NCBI GenBank assembly: GCA_004352715.1
Contig: SCFE01000053.1
Location: 774,181 to 838,180 of the forward strand
Direction of reading: 5' to 3'
DNA from: Hofstenia miamia
Taxonomy: Eukaryota; Xenacoelomorpha; Acoela
Length of the DNA stretch: 64,000 nt
Part shown: in pieces, positions 47,801-56,779 of the stretch
How positions within the stretch are numbered: the stretch's first letter is position 1
How the letters are laid out: each line of letters starts with the position of its first letter
Position numbers and translations under genes: made by a program
Notes under the pieces: generated by a model
What the model saw: only the letters and a program-made list of their open reading frames with translations
The model's database searches: none
What the model was told of the DNA's origin: nothing

Positions 47801-48905
47801 CTTCATTGAAAAGGATACTGCTTTTTGTTGTTAAAAAAAATTGGAACATTTAAAATTCAATAGCGTCATGGTTCATTTTGAAGTTAAAATAGTTGAGCTT
47901 CAAAATCCGCGTATTTTAAGACTCACTGCTACTTGAAACAATCTGTCACCAAAACAAAGTTGTTAATTACTGATCGTTCAAATGAATAATGTGGAACTAC
48001 GTCAAAAAGATGCAAGCTGTTTCAGACGAGCATCTTTTTGACGCATATCAAATAATATACATCAAAAGGTTTTCGTTTGAACGCAGCTTAAGCGATAAAA
48101 TCAATCAATGAAGAAAAGATAAATGAAATGGTTTTCAACCTAGGCATCAGAATTAGAATATTAACACAAGGTTTCAGTGATGTCGCATTAGCAACTAATA
48201 GAAATGTAACTTCATCAGTTTAACCTTTGAAGAAAATTATCAAGCATGTAAAAAGGTTTTCTAGACATTGCAATTAGAATTTCTCAGACCCCATTTTACA
48301 ATTCAAAATACGCAATTATCAAAAATAATTCCCTTCTCAATGAATGAGTTCCAAATTGCTCTGATTTAAGTCTATTACCATCTTAGAGTTAAAATAGGTC
48401 TCAAATCATTTTTTAGCATTTGAAGATATCAGATTTCTATGAGCTGCACAGGTTGGGACTTCCAAAATTTATCAAAATCGGCACTTCTCCCTTACATGTG
48501 GGAATACACGTGTTTCAAATCTACTTGAGGTAAAAAATCCAATCTTAAAAATTTCTAGTCTCAATATTTAATATTCAAATAAGAAAGAATAAAAAGTATG
48601 CCAACTAACAATATACAGGGTAAATATTGAAAAGCAAACTAAAAAAATCAAGTCAACATTGTTGGCGTATGGTTTTATTGAGTATTTAATTATAAAAAAA
48701 GTACCTTAAGTGATTCACAAATAAAGGTGTATTTTGCTTTTAGAGTTGCCATACGAGTACCACTTAGTTTTCCTTCATAAAACAATTTTTCCAGTAACTG
48801 GAATACGGGGCTTGAAGCGGTACCTTCATGACTAGAAGACGCTTTTAAGCTTTCTGATTCACCTGAGGGAGAAGCTATTAAAAGCTCAGTGTGTTCTTCA
48901 TTCAT
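39369..48905 (-). CDS. CCDC146: CCDC146 orthologue, complete coding region in three exons
   Basis: Coiled-coil protein of centrioles and the ciliary/flagellar axoneme. In mammals it is needed for normal sperm flagella. Coding exons on the minus strand: 48905-48705 (67 codons), 42909-42643 (89), 41732-39369 (787 plus stop). All junctions are AG/GT and phase 0, giving 943 aa against about 955 in human. Recognised by the N-terminal GKLSGTRMATLKAKYT, the middle block EKQMVALRQRYKVEVQRRNE, YEKINNMEQ, RLLPGK, LLEQVSRLSDRL and KMMAIVSELSMNQA, and the C-terminal PRPNAYLPEDESELP, PRPYGAFPPFKP and GANMRHIRKP. Most of the length is heptad-rich coiled coil. I chose the start ATG at 48905 because it leads straight into the conserved N-terminus; an in-frame ATG lies upstream at 49049 in the same open frame. 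No frame damage seen, so it is probably functional. Confidence 0.96.
41783..41836. repeat. (TAA)n microsatellite, LINE tail
   Basis: About 17 TAA units, which on the minus strand form the (TTA)n tail of the adjoining LINE. Confidence 0.9.
41837..42380 (-). mobile_element. LINE 3' end inside CCDC146 intron 2
   Basis: Minus-strand frames read SMERFQKRAFKWISPLPYKD, ALLKFFTLPLSLYFLACDLL, KLDLDPFDFITFSN and, near the end, SYFISCDCPRCRKT then a stop. It is the same family as the LINE at 58.5-61.8 kb (SMVHFQKRAFKWISP, KLDLDPFDFIKFS there). It ends in the (TTA)n tail at 41836-41783. It is 5'-truncated and lies in the same orientation as the host gene. Confidence 0.85.
42643..42909 (-). CDS. CCDC146: CCDC146 coding exon 2
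   Basis: Acceptor AACTTAG before 42909 and donor AAACAG/GTATTC after 42643. 89 codons, phase 0 at both ends, including FPEGCNTEVARLRNELIRHH. Confidence 0.93.
44415..44510 (+). repeat. degenerate TTAGGG-like patch
   Basis: Contains GGTTTGGGTTAGGACTAAGG, TTAGCTTAGGGTTATGGTTT and GGGGGTTAG, a decayed TTAGGG-type array about 95 bp long within the intron. Confidence 0.5.
47410..47758. mobile_element. MITE with CCGTAAAA(C/T)CTGTA terminal inverted repeats, TA target
   Basis: The left end TACCGTAAAACCTGTAGTTG mirrors the right end, whose reverse complement is TACCGTAAAATCTGTAATTG. TA duplications sit at both borders. Inside, the phrase GGTGGCCTTCTATT / TTTTCAACCTCC recurs several times, and there is an alternating purine-pyrimidine GTGTGTGCGCG patch (about 47600-47650). 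No coding capacity. Confidence 0.75.
48000..48043. repeat. perfect 14-bp hairpin
   Basis: CGTCAAAAAGATGC (48000-48013) and its exact reverse complement GCATCTTTTTGACG (48030-48043) are separated by 16 nt in CCDC146 intron 1. Confidence 0.7.
48705..48905 (-). CDS. CCDC146: CCDC146 coding exon 1
   Basis: ATG at 48905-48903. Donor CTTAAG/GTACTT at 48704. Encodes an acidic/Ser-rich N-terminus and the conserved LFYEGKLSGTRMATLKAKYT. Confidence 0.9.
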
Positions 48906-49049
48906 ATTGCTTATATTATTTTCAAAATATTGACATTGATAAATTAGTTTGTCCCTTTTTTTCACGTGCCATAACCATAAATATTTCCAAGCAACACAAA
49001 ATTTGCGTTTGGTACTTTTTGCCAACAATGGTTTGCTTAGTACCGACAA

Positions 49050-50260
49050 CTGCTTTCTTTAAATCGACAACGCAAATTGTGAAGTTGGAATGGGGATTTA
49101 CATTAAATTTTGAAATGTTTTAAAACATCAAAAAATTTTATACAATCGTCAGTGAAATTAAACATAAACGTTGCATGCAAATCAATTATGATATGTTTTA
49201 AAACATCACAATTTTCTTCAACTGAAGCAAGTATTGAATACATGATATTATAGTTTCTAGTGAATTTAATATTCTGCTAGTACTATTGCATGATACAATA
49301 ATGAATTATAACTTCCATAAAACAATAAGTGTTTTCTATCAAGGTACAGTTCATTTTACTAATCTGAAATTCGTTCTCATATTTATGTGTATTCAATTTT
49401 TAACAAAAGCTTAGTATTTTTGATACTCAAAGAGAAATAGATTTTGGATCAGAGTTATGTGCACCAAAAAAATTCACTAAGTTTTTCAAAAATTTTAGTT
49501 AAAAATTGTCATGTTTTTAACATATGTCATTTTCCAGAATTTATTATTTGTTAAGGTAAATTCAATCCCACATTTGAGCCCCATTTTAATTAAAGTTTAG
49601 CATTTTAGATACTCTAAGACTTGTAGCTTTTGAATCGGAATTGTGTGCTCTTAAAAAATTTAATTAGATTTTCACAATTTTCATTAACATTTTAAGTATA
49701 GCATGTATATTTACATGAGAAAATTATTTTCAGTATTCTTGTAACTTATGCATTGCAAATAGCTGCAGCATTATATTATTATTTGGATTCCTGCAATCAT
49801 AAACTACAGTGCTATTTCTTTGATTATCTTTGTATGTGTTTTTGAAAAACCTCAAGTGGCTGTTAATACTAACTTATTTTCAATAGGCTCTTTTCAGAGC
49901 TACCTAGTTAATTAAAACTATTTACTATTTTGAATGAATATTACATTAGTATAAAATAAATAGTTATTCAATTTTTAGAAGTCATTTTATGTAAATTAAT
50001 GATAGTTGTGATTTAATTGAGAAATATTCATTGCAAACATTTAGTAAAATTGACATTACAAATTTACCCAGTAGTGTGAATGGGGGTTGCACCCTCCAAC
50101 CCAAAATTATTTGTTGCACAGTTTTTGATCATGCAATCATTCTTTGCTTTTAAGTTTCTCAAAAATAAAGTTACTCAATTCATATTTGTAATGTAGAATC
50201 ACTGGGGTGATTCTAGTGAACAAGAAAACACAGTTAAACTATTTCTCCATTTACAGATGC
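49050..50260. other. upstream flank of CCDC146, no recognised feature
   Basis: AT-rich sequence that must contain the CCDC146 5' UTR and promoter if the start is correct. I cannot point to a specific promoter element. Confidence 0.5.
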
Positions 50261-50267
50261 TTGGGTG

Positions 50268-50642
50268 TCCTATATACAATGCATATTTACAATATTAACA
50301 AACATGAAAACAACTAGTCAACACAAAAATCACATGATCTGGTTAATAAATAACAACAACTACTGATGGATGTTACATGCTGCCCCAGGCTAGACTCCAC
50401 AATTTTTTCATTGTATGCCCAATTGATTAGCATCCATTCAATGGCTCTTTGCTCAAACATGCAAAACTAAGGAGTAGGCAAGGCTAACTCACTTTCAATG
50501 GGGTTCTTTTTACAGAGAGGCATCAGATTTAACCTTATATACAATGAGTATTTACAATATTTACAAACATTAAAACAACTAGTCAACATGAAAAGCATGT
50601 GATCTGGGCTATAAATAACAACAACTACTGATGGATGTTACA
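50268..50642 (+). repeat. two spaced direct repeats of about 105 bp
   Basis: A segment from TATATACAATG through CAACTACTGATGGATGTTAC occurs at about 50268-50372 and again at about 50536-50641, with roughly ten substitutions. The 160 bp between them is unrelated. Confidence 0.75.
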
Positions 50643-51381
50643 GTAACAGTAAACTTAACATCCAATGTCATACTGACAATGCTGCAATTTAGATAATAGG
50701 GGGTTCAAAAAATCTGTTTACAAAATTTTAAGAACTTTTGATGACAAGTGGGTTCAAAACTTTTCTCTATAATAGGTTAGCTCTTATGTGGTGTGATATT
50801 GAACCCTACCCACATGCCATGCATTGTATGGCATTACATTCCAGTCACCTAGTTAGTATTAATGAACAACTATTTAGTGTTTTTCAAATACACATTCAAA
50901 AATGCTACAAAATGATTGGCTAATAAAAATGTATAGGTTATATTTAAGATGCTATTAACTTTTAAAATAATGAAGTTCACAAAGATTTTTTTAGATTTAA
51001 AATTAGCATAAAAACCTCATCTAATGATGTCATCATGTTTTTTTAACAATTTCAGTTACCTATGCTTATTCTGGTATATTGCCCTAGAAAGTGTCATATC
51101 ATACATTGCATATTTACTTCAGTTGAAAAATTCATGAAAGAGATTGTGCATATTGTAATTAAAATTTTAGCTAATTTATATTTTTAATATGTACACTTGG
51201 CATTGCCATTTTAGGCATGCTAAAAGTTGAGCATATAAAAAGTTGTGTGACCCATTTACAGTACTAAATATTTGGTTTTTTGCTTTATTCTTGACTGAGT
51301 AATTAAATATATATTTAGTCTCAGAATAAGCATTTGTATGATTAATTTTATGTATTTCTTATATTTTTTATGCTCCTTTAG

Positions 51382-51597
51382 ATGCTCTTGATATTGGGGA
51401 TTATCATTCTTATCTTAAGCAAATTCAAGCAGTGCAATCTGCTTTGTTTGCTTTAGGAAAACATTCTTTCTTAGAAATATGCAGTAATGAGCCGATCTTT
51501 CCACTTAGTTTTGTACTTAGACATAGCATTTCTAATGGAGGAATTTCACAAAATTCTAATTTTTCAAAATTTGTAAATAGGAGTTCAAAAAAGTTTA
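51382..51597 (+). other. unassigned exon-like open frame before the inverted repeat
   Basis: After a TTTAG acceptor-like site at 51381, an open frame reads DALDIGDYHSYLKQIQAVQS, ALFALGKHSFLEICSN and more, up to the left end of the inverted repeat. Non-repetitive and exon-like, but not recognised. It may be part of the mobile element's gene that is not present in the other arm. Confidence 0.35.
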
Positions 51598-51863
51598 GGT
51601 GTACTGGGTTATTAAACACAGTTTTTTTCATAAAAATAACTTTTTATTTTAATCCCATTACCAAATCTTGATTGGATTGACATCTTTCCAGCCATAACAT
51701 ATTATATATATAACCTTTTTTTTACAACAAACTTTATTCAAAATGGATTTTGTTGAAGCTACTTCACTTAATTTGCCTTATGTTAGTGATGAGATTTTTC
51801 CCTAATGCTCCCTTATATAATATTCCCACCATCTCAAATACAAAACTGATGCAAGCTGCTTAG

Positions 51864-52163
51864 AAGAATTATGGCAATGAGGCAATTGGCTATGTTGAAT
51901 TGCAACAAAGTGGAGCCAGGTGTGAAGTCTGTTGCAAAGTTAGACTGGAACATAAGGTATCTTTGGAAGCTTACACCTGTGTTTGCTTTGTTGATGAAAT
52001 GGAGGATATAATCAGTAATGTGGAATGTAAGGGATGCATTTTTCAATTAGGAGGATGCAAATATGCCATAGCATTCTTGACATTAATGTACAGGTGCTCA
52101 CAAGAGCCTTCAACTGCAGAGGTAGAATGCTACTGGAGAAAGTCTGCACTGATATCATCTTAA
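51864..52163 (+). CDS. SWIM zinc-finger-like exon, left arm
   Basis: A frame opening after CTGCTTAG reads AIGYVELQQSGARCEVCCKV, RLEHKVSLEAYTCV, then VECKGCIFQLGGCKYAIAFL and EVECYWRKS. This is the SWIM domain of transposon-associated proteins (pattern C..C....GGCKHA.A.L...HRRSEEP...E.ECYW). The metal-binding His after GGCK is Tyr here, so the finger is probably defective. It ends at TAA 52161-52163 with no clear donor, so it may be a pseudogene piece. Confidence 0.7.
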   Translation, partial: KNYGNEAIGYVELQQSGARCEVCCKVRLEHKVSLEAYTCVCFVDEMEDIISNVECKGCIFQLGGCKYAIAFLTLMYRCSQEPSTAEVECYWRKSALISS

Positions 52164-52273
52164 GGAAGTTTTGTTCTCAAATGTTTTTATTGAAAATTTT
52201 TACTTAAAATATAGCTCTTTTAAAATGTTCAGTTCTAATATTTTTTTTCAACTGCTGCTGAGTGTTCTTACAG

Positions 52274-52742
52274 TGCTGACCATTTGGAGAGATTTTTGCA
52301 TGATTGCCTTGGTGTGCTAAGATCTTCTTCATTACTTTATGGATTAATAAGAAATAAATCTCACATGGAAAGTCTATTCATGGATAATCTGATTTCAAAG
52401 TGCAGAAATTCTACTGTGGATCAATTTTTGGTTTTCAGGAAACAAAAAATTACTTCATTTCCTCCTGATGAATTACAGTATGAAATTTATAATTCAATGT
52501 CTGCACAATCAAAGTCCCAGATATGGTACAAACTGTGGTTTGGACAGATTGTTGCTTCTGTGACATATGAAGCTACTCAGTGTAAAACAGATGATGGCAA
52601 TCTTGTTCCGAGAATTTTTGGAGGAAGGAGTGTGTGTATGCCACAAATGCAACAATGCTTAGATATTGAAACTCCAGCACTGGATATTCTTATTGAAAAT
52701 TATGATTTTGAGGTTGTGTTTGCTTCATATTTAACTAAATAA
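52274..52742 (+). CDS. YqaJ-like recombinase (exonuclease) exon, left arm
   Basis: Following a TTCTTACAG acceptor, the frame reads ADHLERFLHDCLGVLRSSSL and later SKSQIWYKLWFGQIVASVTY, EATQCKTDDGNLVPRIFGG, then MQQCLDIETPALDIL. This corresponds to the start of YqaJ/lambda-exonuclease-like domains (W...R.G.ITAS...EA...DG.L...I.G......AM..G...E). It stops after 152 codons, before the expected catalytic D...E.K region, and Arg and Gly of the R.GRITAS block are altered. A truncated, probably non-functional nuclease. Confidence 0.65.
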
Positions 52743-53023
52743 CACTATTAAACACAGTATTTTTCGTAAAAATAACTTTTTATTTTAATCCCATTACTGA
52801 AACTTGATTGGATTGACGTCACTTTGGCTGTAACATTATATTTATTCCTTTGTCATGCCTCATCAGATTACCAATAAGTATTGCTTTGTATCAAAATTTG
52901 GGGTTTCTTCAGTTAAGGAATCTGATTGTTGGTTTTTTCATGTTCTGAATGAAAAAGTAATTCATAAAAAGTGGTTTTCTGCTGCAAGATGAGCTGATTG
53001 TCATAACCCACCTACTAAGTTGC

Positions 53024-53731
53024 ATGCAAGCTAATATCATTTCAATATTAAAGAAGATGCTAAATATTATTATGCCTGCAAAATGGGAAAATCTAAGCAT
53101 CTTTTTGTTAGAAAAGGAGCATGTTCCTTCAATATTTCATTGTCAAAGTCGTAATAAGGAGAATATAGGATATACTTCAACTTCAAGAAATATGAAACAA
53201 TGTATTCAACAATTAATTACAACTGACAAATATGAAGTCCAAGATGAACTTCCATCCCTTTTGGCTATTGAAGATACTGAAATAAGTACAGAAACTGTTA
53301 ACCCATCATTTTGCTCTGTCTTTATGCAAACTATCTCAACCTCATTTAGTGATAAATGTATTCAGTGCAAAATTTTTAGTAATGATACTGATAAAACATT
53401 GTCTTCAGATTCCCCAATCCTATCTTTGCAAACAAACTATTCACCCAGCAGCAATTCCTGTAATTCACATGAGTGTGACATATCAAAATATTTGTTAAGT
53501 ACTAAGCAATATTTTGGCATTGATCAAGAAAATACTGCAATTTTAAATGTTATCTCAAAGTATGTTCAAATGCCTTCTCATATGCTAATTAAAATAGAAT
53601 CTGTATCTTTTGTGCTGTTAAAAATAAAGAAGAACTTCACACATTCTGAGATTTCACATATTTTTGATGTTTTAGAACCAATGGTTTCCCAAAAATTTGC
53701 TCATTATCCATTCAAATTGCAGCTTATCTAA
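53024..53731 (+). CDS. 235-codon ORF in the spacer, possible transposase N-terminal part
   Basis: An uninterrupted frame unique to the spacer. The first half is Ser/Thr/Asn-rich with a few Cys. Near the C-terminus, KYVQMPSHMLIKIESVSFVL, LKIKKNFTHSEISHIFDVLE resembles the helix-turn-helix found just before the catalytic part of DDE_Tnp_4-type transposases (L..e..F.LVL.KLR......LA..F.IS.S.VS.IF). No DDE residues follow. If right, it is the N-terminal remnant of the transposase of the same element. The match is loose. Confidence 0.4.
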   Translation: MQANIISILKKMLNIIMPAKWENLSIFLLEKEHVPSIFHCQSRNKENIGYTSTSRNMKQCIQQLITTDKYEVQDELPSLLAIEDTEISTETVNPSFCSVFMQTISTSFSDKCIQCKIFSNDTDKTLSSDSPILSLQTNYSPSSNSCNSHECDISKYLLSTKQYFGIDQENTAILNVISKYVQMPSHMLIKIESVSFVLLKIKKNFTHSEISHIFDVLEPMVSQKFAHYPFKLQLI

Positions 53732-54037
53732 AGATCAAAGTCTACTTCATTTCATAGTGATTTTCTAGGTGGGTTATGACAATCAGCTCATCTTGCAGCA
53801 GAAAACCACTTTTTATGAATTACTTTTTCATTCAGAACATGAAAAAACCAACAATCAGATTCCTTAACTGAAGAAACCCCAAATTTTGATACAAAGCAAT
53901 ACTTATTGGTAATCTGATGAGGCATGACAAAGGAATAAATATAATGTTACAGCCAAAGTGACGTCAATCCAATCAAGTTTCAGTAATGGGATTAAAATAA
54001 AAAGTTATTTTTACGAAAAATACTGTGTTTAATAGTG

Positions 54038-54506
54038 TTATTTAGTTAAATATGAAGCAAACACAACCTCAAAATCATAATTTTCAATAAGAATATCCAG
54101 TGCTGGAGTTTCAATATCTAAGCATTGTTGCATTTGTGGCATACACACACTCCTTCCTCCAAAAATTCTCGGAACAAGATTGCCATCATCTGTTTTACAC
54201 TGAGTAGCTACATATGTCACAGAAGCAACAATCTGTCCAAACCACAGTTTGTACCATATCTGGGACTTTGATTGTGCAGACATTGAATTATAAATTTCAT
54301 ACTGTAATTCATCAGGAGGAAATGAAGTAATTTTTTGTTTCCTGAAAACCAAAAATTGATCCACAGTAGAATTTCTGCACTTTGAAATCAGATTATCCAT
54401 GAATAGACTTTCCATGTGAGATTTATTTCTTATTAATCCATAAAGTAATGAAGAAGATCTTAGCACACCAAGGCAATCATGCAAAAATCTCTCCAAATGG
54501 TCAGCA
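54038..54506 (-). CDS. YqaJ-like recombinase exon, right arm
   Basis: Mirror copy of 52274-52742. The protein differs at one residue that I can see (Val for Glu in the TY-E-ATQC segment). Same truncation and same missing catalytic core. Confidence 0.65.
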
Positions 54507-54616
54507 CTGTAAGAACACTCAGCAGCAGTTGAAAAAAAATATTAGAACTGAACATTTTAAAAGAGCTATATTTTAAGTAAAAATTTTCAATAAAAACATT
54601 TGAGAACAAAACTTCC

Positions 54617-54916
54617 TTAAGATGATATCAGTGCAGACTTTCTCCAGTAGCATTCTACCTCTGCAGTTGAAGGCTCTTGTGAGCACTTGTACATTAATGT
54701 CAAGAATGCTATGGCATATTTGCATCCTCCTAATTGAAAAATGCATCCCTTACATTCCACATTACTGATTATATCCTCCATTTCATCAACAAAGCAAACA
54801 CAGGTGTAAGCTTCCAAAGATACCTTATGTTCCAGTCTAACTTTGCAACAGACTTCACACCTGGCTCCACTTTGTTGCAATTCAACATAGCCAATTGCCT
54901 CATTGCCATAATTCTT
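54617..54916 (-). CDS. SWIM zinc-finger-like exon, right arm
   Basis: Mirror copy of 51864-52163, with one visible residue change (Lys for Arg in MY-R-CSQEP). The same His-to-Tyr change in GGCKY is present, so it predates the duplication of the arms. Confidence 0.7.
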   Translation of the reverse strand, partial: KNYGNEAIGYVELQQSGARCEVCCKVRLEHKVSLEAYTCVCFVDEMEDIISNVECKGCIFQLGGCKYAIAFLTLMYKCSQEPSTAEVECYWRKSALISS

Positions 54917-55239
54917 CTAAGCAGCTTGCATCAGTTTTGTATTTGAGATGGTGGGAATATTATATAAGGGAGCATTAGGGAAAAATCTCATCACTAACAT
55001 AAGGCAAATTAAGTGAAGTAGCTTCAACAAAATCCATTTTGAATAAAGTTTGTTGTAAAAAAAAGGTTATATATATAATATGTTATGGCTGGAAAGATGT
55101 CAATCCAATCAAGATTTGGTAATGGGATTAAAATAAAAAGTTATTTTTTACGAAAAATACTATGTTTAATAAACCAGTACACCTTTTTAGAAACTTTTTT
55201 GAGTTCTTAGTTACAAATTTTGAAAAATTAACTGAATTA

Positions 55240-56770
55240 AAATATCTTGAAATGACTGCATTAAATATATAAACTCTAAATGTCTATTAATGATTGTAAT
55301 TTACAAAATATATAAGGAATCTTTCAAGTCATGTAATCCATGTTATTATTTTAATGTACAATCACTACAAGACTAGTAACTGTCAAATATTTAAATTATT
55401 AAATAAAAAAAATTGCTTTTCAAATTAGATAAGCAGGACAAAATCTTTGGCAAATCAGAAAAATTTGAAATCAAGAATAAAATTTTAATGATACAACAAT
55501 ACAGTATCTCATATGAATTTGCAAAACTCAATAAATAAACTGAGTTGAAAATCCATTAGTACTCCAACTCAAATGAATTTGTAAATCTATACAATCAATT
55601 TCAAAGTTCAGTGCCAATGGCAAATTAGCATTCATAAAATTGAGAATTATGATAAATTTGAAAAAATCCAATTAAATTTTGAAAATAATACTCAAATTGA
55701 AGTATTCAAAATGGAATGAAATACCTACATTTGGCAAGAAATTTATGCATAAATTATGTGTTGAGTTGAGGAATTTCCTTAAACTGTTTATTATATACAC
55801 CTAGATTACTAAACAACACAGAGAACAATTATTGTCTATAGACTCTGTACTAATGGAAGAATATCAATGATGCACATTAATATCTTAGCATTTTCACTAT
55901 TACTGTTGTAATGTAACTTAGATTAATTAGTTTTATGTCATTATTTACTCCTTGACAAGAATCATCTGTCAACTTTAAAGAAAAAATGAAATCTATTTAC
56001 ATTAATAAGGTGTATTATTTTTAAAAGATTTTGAAAATGTCCATGTAGAGCTGATTAGTTTAACTAAGAATGTCTATTTCAGACAAAATGCTGAAACCCT
56101 ACTATTTTCATCATGCTGGTAAAACCTGATTTGTGGTTGATGTTTCTTAATATTTTTCTTTCAATATTTCTGGCTTTTTGTAAGATCACACAGGTCTATT
56201 AATTTAGCTAGAAAGACTTTGATAAAGCAATTCTTATAAAATACGTAGATTTTGAATTAAAAATTTTTCTCTGTCATCAAATAGAACCTTCTATTATTTG
56301 AGGACCCTTTGCAGTTATTTTTATACATACATGAGTTCCTTAAAATTTACATTTTGAGCCAAAATAAGATTCATTAAAATATCTATGAACATAATTTCAG
56401 CTTCAATTAAATAAGCTTATTGCAATACATTATCATTATTCCATTGTTTTTTATATTCGATCTTAAGGATACGAATTACGTTTTAGATTATCCATGCGAA
56501 TTTGTATTTTGGCTAATTCAAAGTTTACTATATTTTGTATTATTAAATGTTATTATTAGCAGATTCGAAAAGTCTACGACATCTTCAGGGATTTTATAAT
56601 TTACCATATTTAATGTATATTGACGAAGGTGTAGAATAGTGCCATGTTGAAGTACGCGGAGCATGCGTAAGAAATAAACACTACTGAGGGGTAAAGAACA
56701 TTAAAATGCATGAAAACATTAAAAATTGTCGATAGCACGCGGTAAATATTTAAGAAAGATAATGTGAAGT
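55240..56770. other. AT-rich stretch, no recognised gene
   Basis: Nothing firm. At about 56575-56605 the minus strand contains CTGAAGATGTCGTAGACTTT followed by TCGAATC, which may be the 3' end of the LINE to its right. Confidence 0.5.
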
Positions 56771-56779
56771 TGATACATA

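Larger units (their letters stand above)
42910..48704. other. CCDC146 intron 1, mostly unremarkable
   Basis: A 5.8-kb AT-rich intron. Supportable contents are listed separately: a telomere-like patch, a MITE and a hairpin. Around 44880-44960 broken frames read DDKITESTVRGYVTKRKKEL, which resembles the helix-turn-helix of a pogo-like transposase, but nothing else of such an element is visible. Confidence 0.7.
51609..52840 (+). repeat. direct repeats of a ~95-bp motif within the left arm
   Basis: ATTAAACACAGT(A/T)TTTT followed by AACTTTTTATTTTAATCCCA, TTAC and CTTGATTGGATTGAC occurs at 51609-51705 and again at 52745-52840, bracketing the SWIM/YqaJ unit. By symmetry the right arm has them at about 53940-54035 and 55075-55171. 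Confidence 0.85.
51598..55183. mobile_element. long inverted repeat carrying SWIM and YqaJ-like exons (ISL2EU-like element or fold-back)
   Basis: Left arm 51598-53013 and right arm 55183-53767 are reverse complements. Matched positions sum to 106780 from 51834 inward, meaning no net length difference over about 1.2 kb; I noticed only a few substitutions. Weaker similarity extends to about 51557 and 55236. A 753-bp spacer (53014-53766) holds a 235-codon ORF. Each arm carries a SWIM zinc-finger-like exon and a YqaJ-nuclease-like exon, a pair typical of proteins encoded by a class of animal DNA transposons (as I recall, ISL2EU). Such near-identity means a recent fold-back or duplication, or an assembly palindrome. 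Confidence 0.8.

Noticed and set aside
51598-55183. YqaJ domain taken as a sign of phage or virus DNA
   Set aside because: Together with the SWIM finger and intron-like acceptors it fits a eukaryotic transposon; no capsid or polymerase genes are nearby.
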